Shown here: positions 55,950 through 64,000 of the stretch, one piece after another
Layout: every line of letters begins with the position of its first letter
Numbering within the stretch: the stretch's first letter is position 1
The notes under the pieces: model-generated
Databases searched by the model: none
What the model was told of the DNA's origin: nothing
Seen by the model: the letters and a program-made list of their open reading frames with translations, nothing else
Made by a program: the position numbers and the translations under genes
From: Stomoxys calcitrans
Lineage: Eukaryota > Arthropoda > Insecta > Diptera > Muscidae
Assembly: GCF_963082655.1 (NCBI RefSeq)
Contig: NC_081552.1
Span: 125,025,494-125,089,493, forward strand
Length of the DNA stretch: 64,000 nt
Direction: 5' to 3'

Positions 55950-57264
55950 ACAAGTAAAAGCGTGCTAAGTTCGGCCGGGCCGAATCTTATATACCCTCCA
56001 CCATGGCATTGTCCAGTTCTTTTCGCGGCATTAGGCAAAAAAAAGGATATAGGAAAAGATTTGCTCTGCTATTAGAGCGATATCAAGGTATGGTCCGGTT
56101 TGGACCACAATTAAATTATATGTTGGAGACCTGTGTAAAATGTCAGCCAATTCGAATAAGAATTGCGTTCTTTGTGGGCTCAAGAAGTAAAATAGAAAGA
56201 TCGATTTATATGGGAGCTGTATCGGCCTATAGACCAATTCAGGCCATAATAAACACGTATGTTAATGGTCATGAGAGAATCCGTCGTACAAAATTTCAGG
56301 CAAATCGGATAATAATTGCGACCTCTAGAGACTCAAGAAGTCAAGATCCCAGATCGGTTTATATGGCAGCTATATCAGGTTATGAACCGACTTGTACTTT
56401 ATTTGACATAGTTGTTGAAAGTAACAATAAAAAACGTCTTGCGAAATTTCAGCCAAATCGGATAGAAATTGAGCCCTCCAGAAGCTCAAGAAGTCAAGTC
56501 CCCAGATCGGTTTATATGACAGTTATACCAGGTTATGAACCGATTTGAACCATACTTGGCACAGTTGTTGAATATCATAACAAAATACTACGTGCCAAAA
56601 TTCATTCAAATTGGATAAGAATTGCGCCCTCTAGAGGCTCAAGAAGTCACGACCCAAGATCGGTTTATATGACAGCTATATCAGGTTATGGACCGATTTG
56701 AACCATACTTGGCACAGTTGTTGGATATCATAACAAAACACGTCGTGCGAAATTTCATTCCAATCGGATAAGAATTGCGCACTCTAGAGGCTCAGGAAGT
56801 CAAGACCCAAGATCGGTTTATATGGCAGCTATATCAGGTTATACACCGATTTGAACCATACCTGGCACAGTTGTTGGATATCATAACAAAACACGTCGTG
56901 CAAAATTTCATCCCAATTGGATAAAAATTGCGCACTCTAGAGGCTCAAGAAGTCAAGACCCAAGATCGGTTTATATGGCAGCTATATCAAAACATGGACC
57001 GATATGGCCCATTTACAATACCAACCGACCTACACTAATAAGAAGTATTTGTGCAAAATTTCAAGCGGCTAGCTTTACTCCTTCGGAAGTTAGCGTGCTT
57101 TCAACAGACAGACGGACGGACGGACGGACATGGCTAGATCGACATAAAATTTCACGACGATCAAGAATATATATACTTTATGGGGTCTCAGGCGAATATT
57201 TCGAGTAGTTACAATCAGAATGACGAAATTAGTATACCCCCCATCTTATGGTGGAGGGTATAAA
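55950..57264 (+). mobile_element. DINE-like element, subfamily A, full-length reference copy
   Basis: 1315 bp. 5' end ACAAGTAAAAGCGTGCTAAG, TTCGGCCGGGCCGAA, ATACCCTCCACCATGG; leader AAAAAGGATATAGGAAAAGA; units with CACAGTTGTTG anchors at 56560, 56713 and 56866 (153 bp). Then TTCAAGCGGCTAGCTTTACT, AGTTAGCGTGCTTTC, (GGAC)n at 57112-57130, ATCAAGAATATATATACTTT, and 3' end CATCTTATGGTGGAGGGTAT + AAAA. The 14-bp ATACCCTCCACCAT at the 5' end and ATGGTGGAGGGTAT at the 3' end are perfect inverted repeats. The ATACTTTATGGGGTCTC and TGGCTAGATCGACAT blocks are those recalling INE-1. Non-coding, so it needs a helper. Confidence 0.9.
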
Positions 57265-58140
57265 AAAAGTCTGTAGGTATCTAATATAGAATATTTGCAA
57301 AATAACGAACAGAATTTGGGTATAAACATACAGTAAAATTTGGTTTAATTTTTCTTTACAGTAGCTTGCTTGGGTGCTCTGTGGTAATAAATTAAATTAT
57401 CTATACCTACTTTTTGTGTACTTTGACTAGAGCAGAGTAATATTTTCAACTTTCGATTGTTGCGAAAAACCTTAACAAAGTATCATAATTTTTTATAACA
57501 TACATTACATTTTTTATGCTCTCTATTTCTTACATACGTATTAACTAGGATTAATTGATTTTGAGTAGTCCTTTTAACGTAAAATAAGCATTTACTTATT
57601 TCACATGTTTTTAGCCGTTTTTTATAAGGCCTATACGTTTTTGACAGTTGTTCACGAAAAAAGTTGAAAAGAGTACCAACCGTAAGGCTGCAATAATAAA
57701 GAAGAAGAAATAAATAAAAAGCAGCTGATGCTCTCTTGATTACATAGGATCACATAATTTGAGTTTATAGAAATATAATGATGAAGAAGATGTTCAATAC
57801 AAAAATAATAAAGTAATTATGATAAGGTGTCTGCAGCCTTCCTATGAGTGTGATCATTTTTATTGTGAAACTTGTCAATACATCTTTTGGAAAAAAGCAT
57901 AAATGTTAAGAAAAATATATGGAAAATTCACGGTTAAGGAGCATAGAGTTAAATTTTTTAACAGTTAAGTTGAAGATATAAAAAACTTTATTTTCATATA
58001 CATGTTCTTTCTAATGAAACATGAAAACCAAAATATTGTTGTCGTGCTTGTTACAATGGTTTAATGCTATGGTCCGAAAGTAATTTAAAAGTTCATCTTT
58101 GTAATACCAGACTAGTGATATTTTAGTGTTTTTTTTTCTT
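57265..58140. other. Unassigned AT-rich interval
   Basis: No repeat or gene recognised. Confidence 0.35.
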
Positions 58141-58295
58141 GGAACAGATAGAGAAGCGCACTGCGGCACGCCTTTCGGACTCGGCTATAAAAAGGAGGCC
58201 CCTTATAATTCAGCCTAAACTTGAATCTGACTTCACTCATTAATATGTGAGAAGTTTGCCCCTGTTCTTTAATGGAATATTCATCGGCAAAATTG
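58141..58295 (+). mobile_element. tRNA-derived SINE, 3' half
   Basis: AGCGCACTGCGGCACGCC, TTTCGGACTCGGCTATAAAA, GAGGCCCCTTATAATTCAG and TGTGAGAAGTTTGCCCCTGT: the body and 3' end of the family at 24261, without the tRNA-like head. Confidence 0.75.
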
Positions 58296-58560
58296 CAGAA
58301 ATTTCGAATTACTATCGCAAATTTTCTAAATAAGATACTTCTATTTCCTCCAAATTTTAGTAAACTTTGCCATCAAGATATAATAATTTCTTTGTGTTTT
58401 CATAAAGTAAAGAAAAGTTTTAATTGAAAATTGGCGGATTTTTTAAAACCATCCTGCTATCTTAAAGTTAAAATGGCTAATTTTTTTCTTACTAAATTTC
58501 AAAAGTTTTTACATTCGCGCTTATTTTTTGTCTTTTCGATATTTGAACTAAAGCTGGAAA
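58296..58560. other. Unassigned AT-rich interval
   Basis: Nothing recognised. Confidence 0.3.
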
Positions 58561-59200
58561 TTGTCTATATATACTAGCCGATTTTAAACTAGTGTTTTTC
58601 CTCTATAAAAGTCAAGAAGAAACACAAAAATATCTCTATTCTATCCGATTTTATGTATCTGGCATTATTACAGACCCCTTTTCAAAAATGTCGAATTTTC
58701 CAAATTTTGTTGTTATCGTTATAATTAAACATGAAACAAGACCGCCTTGCCCAAATCGGAGTCTATTTATTCTAAATTCCATCTAGACTTCGCTAAATTC
58801 CATGCAAAAATCTCTATTTGTGGGAGCTCTATATATGGCAGCTACTATAAAATGTTGTTCGAATCGTCCATGGAATATACTTTTGGTAGGCCGAAAAAAA
58901 GTTGCTTACCAAATTTTAGAAAAATTGGAACAAAAATGTGGGTTTCAGAGCAAAAATAGCAAAAATTGGGAGAACGATGGAATGCAACATACACCTAAAG
59001 TTGGACCGATGTGGACCATATTCGATATATTCGCATTTCATAGACTTCAGATGTTTAATTTCGAGATCGATCAATATGGCAACTAACAAAATGTGGACTG
59101 GCATGAGTATATGTTAATTTTTTTTTAACTTTAGCAAAATCGGACATTAACAACGATTTTAATGAGCTGAAGTTTTCAAATTTGGAGTACATTCTATGCG
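58561..59200 (+). mobile_element. Possible ancient DINE-like remnant
   Basis: Scattered unit-like pieces (GGGAGCTCTATATATGGCAG, GACCGATGTGGACCATATTC, AGCAAAATCGGACATTAACA) in a diverged background. No ends; the assignment is weak. Confidence 0.4.
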
Positions 59201-59229
59201 GGGACAATGGAAAGATATAGCCCTGGCTC

Positions 59230-60736
59230 TATGGGAGCCTCGAGCAAAAACGCTTAATGAATAAAAAAATTCATTTGTGCCTAAATTCAGATTCCATAAA
59301 TATAAAACTATTAGCTTTTCGGAATTATACCTCTTATTTGAGTTTAATATCGTTTAATTTTCCATTTGGCCGGCTCTGGAAGTGGGGCGGCCGCCCTGGA
59401 CTTCCCATTTTAAATAAGTATATAAAATTTCTGTTTTTGAGTTACTATAAACAAACTAAATTTCGCGAAAATCGCCCTACCCATCTCCGCGATCCAGCGT
59501 TTTTGAAAAAAGGTTAGGAGAGGGTCCACCCATTAAAGATTGGATATAAGAACTCCTTCATTCTCTTGGCTTTGGTGGTGGAATGGAGTAAACAAACCCA
59601 TTGCCCCGAAAGTAAATATCAGATTCATACCCTACTCCCAAAAACCACATTTGAGCTACATATTGCTATAGACGGTATAAATGGGGAGTTCAGGGGGAAT
59701 TTATGAGATGAGTTGTCCCAGAAATACGTGGCCATATAACAGATATGAGATTTGAGCCCCTTTTTGCCATAATATGTCCAGTTTGAAAGGTATGTAGGGT
59801 AAGGCGGCCATCCACGCACTTAGCCCTTAAAAAAATATCAGCATCGTGCTCTAATGTTAAATTCCTTTTACTTGAGCCGCAATTGCAAGCGGAGTTTATG
59901 GGATGAGACTTCCCTCAAACACTTGGTCTCAAAATTGAATATCAAATTCGTTTTCTACTTTCAAATAAATATTATTTTAGCCCCTTATTGCCATAGTAGG
60001 TAAACATGGCCGGTTTGAATGGAGTTTATGGAACGAACCCTGAAATAATATGAGCATCATAATGTCAAACATTGTGAAGGCGGCGAGTCAGAAATTCAGT
60101 GCTACGGTTCTCGTTCAGATCCACACTAACTAAATTTTTTTATTGGTTATCTACATTCAAAATCATATTTCAAAGCGATTGCCCTCTGACACGTCCTTTC
60201 ATTTGTAAACAATATATTGTAGGTCGTACTACATGACAGTTTGGTGTTGTTTTTATTAGTAGGAGAGGATCGTTCCCCCCGACGCTAAGACCCAAAAGGC
60301 GATCTACATGTCCGGCTGAACGGCAGGACTTGACCCAGATACTTGAATTTTTATATCAACATTAGATTCGAACTTTACTGTCATAGACCATTTGTTAAAT
60401 TCCCATATTATCCCGATTGAACTACACGTCTTATTAAAGAGTATTAGGTGAGTGGGCCGGTCCCAGACTCTGTACCAAATTTGTGTAACAGATTCGTGGT
60501 AAACACTCAAGGGCCTTTCATTTGATACCCATTTTGTGACGTTAGACATTCATGCCCGTTTTAGGGGTTTTTGGGGTTGGAGAGGCCCCGAAGACACTTT
60601 AAATAAAATGCTTATATCAGATGTGTACTTAGCTTCCAAACACCTTTTATTTGATACCCACTTTGACCCCACGGTAAATATGTCCTGGGGGAGCGGCGCC
60701 TCAGATACCAAGGGATACATTTTTATATCAGCTTGT
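59230..60736 (+). mobile_element. C-family array, left of a DINE-A insertion
   Basis: Units such as GGCGGCCGCCCTGGACTTCC and TAGGTAAACATGGCCGG, then the stretch from TTCTCGTTCAGATCC to CATATTATCCCGATTGAACT. That stretch is the uninterrupted counterpart of the 44248-45200 insertion site. Breaks at ATATCAGCTTGTTAT (60736). Confidence 0.65.
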
Positions 60737-61228
60737 TATTATACCCTCCACCATAAGATGGGGGGTATACTAATTTCGTCATTCTGTTTGTAACTACTCG
60801 AAATATTCGTCTGAGACCCCATAAAGTATATATATTCTTGATCGTCGCGACATTTTATGTCGATCTAGCTATGTCCGCCCGTCTGTCCGTCCGTCCGGCC
60901 GTCTGTCTGTCGAAAGCAAGCTAACTTCCGAAGGAGTAAAGCTAGCCGCTTGAAATTTTGCACAAATACTTCTTATTAGTGTAGGTCGGTTGGTATTGTA
61001 AATGGGTCATATCGGTCCATGTTTTGATATAGCTGCCATATAAACCGATCTTGGGTCTTGACTTCTTGAGCCTCTAGCGTGCGCAATTCTTATCCGATTA
61101 GAATGAAATTTTGCATATCCTTTTTTGCCTAAGAAGAGATGCCGGGAAAAGAACTCGACAAATGCGATCCGTGGTGGAGGGTATATAAGATTCGGCCCGG
61201 CCGAACTTAGCACGCTTTTACTTGTTTT
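60737..61228 (-). mobile_element. DINE-like element, subfamily A, short internally deleted copy
   Basis: Both ends are intact: TTATACCCTCCACCATAAGA at the 3' side and CGGCCCGGCCGAACTTAGCA + CGCTTTTACTTG at the 5' side. It is only 490 bp because nearly all body units are lost between ATGAAATTTTGCATATCC and the 5' leader (about 61118). It shows that ends plus microsatellite can persist without the 153-bp units. Confidence 0.85.
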
Positions 61229-61560
61229 AATTTTAAATATGTTCCATTTGCTATTCATATTGTCCCAATCGGTAAATATGACCTGCTGGGAGGTTTTGGG
61301 GATTGGGAGGTCCGTCAGACACCAAAGAAAAAATTTTAATCTCAGATTTGTACAAAGCGATAAAAGTGTCCTGTTGGGTAGTGTTTTTGGGGGTGGGGTA
61401 CCCCCCGACACCAAGGGTGACATTTTTGTACCAACTTCGTACTCTACTCTTAAATATTTTTCATTTGATACCCATATTGTCCCAGTAGGTAAACATGTCC
61501 GTTCAAGTGGGTTTTGAGATGGGGCGTTCCCCCAGGTTGGCTGACCCCAAAATTGCGGAC
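61229..61560 (+). mobile_element. C-family array, right of the DINE-A insertion
   Basis: Resumes with ATTGTCCCAATCGGTAAATA, GGGAGGTTTTGGGGATTGGG and GGGGGTGGGGTACCCCCCGA units, parallel to 45470-45800. Confidence 0.65.
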
Positions 61561-61654
61561 TTCAACCTCGGTTTCCGAATTCTACAATGTTATGTGAAGA
61601 TTTTATATGCAGTACTAGCTGGCGGAAGGATAGTTAGCACAACTACCGGTAAGT

Positions 61655-62455
61655 GTTTAGTAGAACTCCGGTATGACAGTTATTGGAACTTCAGCATACT
61701 ATGTCCCGTACACAGGAAAGGGGACAAAACAATATGAACCAACAACTGAGGAATAAGGCTCCCCCATTGCAAACAAGTTACTCTCGCACTGTGTGAAAGA
61801 TTAACATCTTAAGACAACGAAATAATTGGGCTCTATCTATGGCTTTGGCTTTAGACCCGGAAAATCTACCGTAGACCAGATATTCACACTGCCTCAAATA
61901 CTGGAAAAAAGAGAGAAGGTTAGTTCAACATTAACCATCTTTTCGTCGACTAAAAAATCGATTTCGACAGCCCTATGTTCAAAGATTTTTCTACTTACGT
62001 TTGAATTTTGTATCCCTGAAAAATTATTAAGACTCTGAATGATGCTTGCAGGTACATGTTTCGTAGTTAGAGTAGGAAAGAACCAACACCAAGCGAGGTT
62101 TCAAACAGGGAGGCAGCTTATCGTGTTATCTTTTTATTATCCTGGTGGCGAAGATTAATCGAGATGCAGATGTGAATATTGCACACTTCACACATGGGAA
62201 CACTCGCTGCTAATCTATACATAGATATTAAGGTTCGAACACTAGAAGCCTTTGACAAAAATCGAAAGAGTCATTGCATCCTTTGAGATGGTGAGGGAGT
62301 CATTGAAAGTGCGTCTAGCAGTAAATGGAGAAGAGACAAAGGATATGTTATTAACTCTCTGAATAGTCAAACAGAGTACGTTAGAAACTACGAACCATCG
62401 CGAACGAAACGAATGACACCAGTTTTGAAATAAACCGAAGAGTAATACTGGCTAT
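61655..62455 (+). pseudogene. RTE-like LINE, RT region, highly decayed
   Basis: Traces of SYWNFSILCPVHRKGDKT (61677-61730), FGFRPGKSTVDQIFTLPQIL (61845-61905), FVDKIDFDSPMF-like and IPEKLLRL, then KRGFKQGGSLSC-like (62093-62125; QGD reads QGG). EINRRVILA follows at about 62430. It stops at GTAATACTGG (62455), and the next LINE bases appear at 63465. Confidence 0.75.
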
Positions 62456-63223
62456 AACATAGATTTATGATCTCTCAAGTCGTGCACACATCTACGATCA
62501 TGCAAAATTTATCTTAAGAGTAGCCATTGATTACGAATGGGCCATGTCGGTTCAGATTTAGATATAGCTTCCATATAAACCGATCTCTAGATTTGACTTC
62601 TTGAGCCCCTGGATGCCGCACTTTTTGTCCAATTTGGCTGAAACTTTGCACTGGGTGTTCTTTAATGGCTTCCAACAACTGTGCAGAATACAGTCTTAAT
62701 CGGTCTATAATCTGGTATAGCTTCCATATAAACCGATCTCCCGATTTGATTTCCTTAGCCTTCACAAGCCTCAATTTTTGTCCGACTTGACTGAAATTTT
62801 GCACGTAATGTTTTGTTATGACTGTCAACAACTTTGCTAAGTACGATCCAAATCGGTCGTTAACCTGATATAGCTCCCATTTAACCGATCGTCCGATTTG
62901 ACTTCTTGAGCCCTTACAAGCAGCAATTTTTGTCCGATATGGCAGAAATTTTGCATGTAGTGTTTTGTTATGACTTCCAACAACTGTGCCAAGTACGGCC
63001 AAAATCAGTCTATAACCTGATATAGCTCCCATGTAAACCGGTCTCTCGATCATCCTTGTTCAATTCTTAGAAGCTTTAATTTTTCCTGGTTTGACAGAAG
63101 GTTGGTATGTAGAATAAAATTATGCCCTACAACTTAATTTATTTTATTTATTTTTTTAGCAGAAGCCATGTTGGTGGGTTCCTAAGACTCGATCCGGCCG
63201 AACTTAGCACGCTTTTACTTGTT
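62456..63223 (-). mobile_element. DINE-like element, A-related variant, 5' portion
   Basis: Four body units (plus strand: CCAACAACTGTGC, TATAGCTCCCAT, GACTTCTTGAGCCCC), the AGCTTTAATTTTTCCTGGTT leader and the 5' end GATCCGGCCGAACTTAGCAC + GCTTTTACTTG at 63223. The 3' terminus is absent. The longest chance frame is a product of the units. Confidence 0.75.
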
Positions 63224-63464
63224 CATATAATCAATTTGTTTCTGATTTTGTTTTGCCTGTAAGGGCGATGGTCATTTTACTGATCGAACGATTTTTACAA
63301 TGGAAAAATGAAAGCCATAAGAGATACACCACACCAACCATGGTTTGGTAATAAATTAATTACTTTTTGTTTTAAATATGTGATTTTCTGATGTTTTATA
63401 AATACTACTGAAGATATCTACGCCCCGCATGAGAATTTATTCTTTTGCATAGGTCGAACCAAAT
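63224..63464. other. Unassigned interval within the split RTE
   Basis: No repeat or gene recognised; lies between the DINE and the resumed RTE. Confidence 0.35.
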
Positions 63465-63515
63465 AAATAGACAAACAGATGCTATTTTGGATTGAGCGAG
63501 CAGTTCAGAAACAAA
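63465..63515 (+). mobile_element. RTE-like LINE fragment, continuation
   Basis: ACAAACAGATGCTATTTTGG + ATTGAGCGAGCAGTTC + AGAAAC matches 2473-2515 of the first copy, starting within a few bases of where 62455 stopped. Confidence 0.65.
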
Positions 63516-64000
63516 TTAGAATAAGGTTAGGTAAGATTGACGGTCTTTTCATTTATTAGAAAATAGTTAAGAAATTTATAAAATATTCAAATGGAACCAT
63601 TGCAATCTTCCTGAGTTCAGAAATGACAAGATTCGGTGCATTATCGGTGCTTTCGTGAGTGTTAGGTGAGATTATGAAAAGACATGCAATGTTAATATTT
63701 TTCTGAATTTTATCGGATTTTTTACATAATGTAATTTGATGAATTGTAAAAAGATAAAAGTCAATTACAAATTTAAACCACTCATAATTATCATACCATA
63801 CCCCATCCTTACCTTCATGCCTGTACCGTTATATATGATCAATACCGTGGCCTAATATTAAGGTTGTCTCTCGCTACCAGCTGTTATCAGCTGGCCAGAT
63901 TTGACGGCATCGGGTGACAGATCTTTGTTTACAATCAGTACAAAACTCGCCATTGTTTGTTGTCTTTGTTTCTCTGTGATTATTGACTAGATTGTGGATC
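63516..64000. other. Unassigned right edge of the window
   Basis: No gene or repeat recognised; cut by the window end. Confidence 0.35.

Noticed and set aside
63224..64000. Possible host exon at the right edge
   Set aside because: No frame with protein-like composition or splice-site support.

Overview
This window is a repeat-dominated stretch of a eukaryotic nuclear genome, most likely from a higher fly (a calyptrate/muscid type such as Stomoxys or Musca; inference). The reasons are the mix of elements: many copies of a repeat sharing blocks with the Drosophila INE-1/DINE-1 family (a TATAAAGTATATATATTC block, a GATCTAGCCATGTCCGTC block and a GTCC/GGAC microsatellite), irritans-type mariner, a second mariner-like lineage, Tc1, BEL/Pao and copia LTR elements, RTE-like, jockey-like and RNase H-bearing LINEs, and a tRNA-derived SINE. 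The base composition is AT-rich. I found no host protein-coding gene, rRNA gene, functional tRNA gene or CRISPR array that the sequence supports. The only intact gene is a 342-codon Tc1 transposase at 16654-17682.

Three repeat classes fill most of the space. (1) DINE-like elements in two subfamilies. A starts near a TTCGGCCGGGCCGAA palindrome followed by ATACCCTCCACCAT and ends in ATGGTGGAGGGTATAAAA. B has ATACCCACCACC at the 5' end and GGTGGTGGGTATAAAA at the 3' end. Both carry 153-bp internal tandem units. (2) An unclassified 'C family' of about 130-bp tandem units, bounded by an ACTAGCTGACCCGG-type end and an end reading roughly CGGTTCAGCCGTTT ... AGGAACACACAAAC, often abutting (TA)n tracts. 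(3) Broken retrotransposons.

Layout. 1-1613: long inverted repeat built from two head-to-head DINE-B copies. 1.6-3 kb: RTE RT fragment. 3.0-3.8 kb: mariner-like fragment on the minus strand. 4.1-5.1 kb: jockey-like fragment. 5.1-6.6 kb: DINE-A pieces. 6.6-7.4 kb: RNase H LINE. 7.9-16.3 kb: a mariner split by a second RNase H LINE copy, itself split by a tandem DINE-A array (9.2-13.2 kb) and a minus-strand jockey-like LINE (13.3-15.5 kb). 16.3-17.9 kb: complete Tc1 inserted in a DINE end. 18.4-20.2 kb: no recognised gene. 20.3-22.4 kb: C element. 22.5-23.4 kb: palindromic repeat. 23.4-30.0 kb: DINE pieces, a SINE, a MITE-like element and unassigned DNA. 30.1-38 kb: a minus-strand BEL/Pao element interrupted by an RTE, itself interrupted by a SINE, a DINE-A and a DINE-B. 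38.8-41.0 kb: inverted C element. 42-46 kb: C arrays with a DINE-A. 46.2-49.6 kb: decayed copia. 49-50.9 kb: RTE. 51-55.4 kb: C array with two DINE-B. 56-57.3 kb: full DINE-A. 59-61.6 kb: C array with a short DINE-A. 61.7-63.5 kb: RTE split by a DINE-A. 63.5-64 kb: unassigned.

Nothing here forms a host operon or pathway. The biology is layered transposon insertion. The most informative signals are the subterminal inverted repeats that co-vary between DINE subfamilies, the shared 153-bp period, the structurally complete Tc1 with IR/DR-type ends, and insertion layers that can be ordered in time. Very similar duplications at 1-1613 and 9217-12003 may be real and recent, or assembly artefacts.
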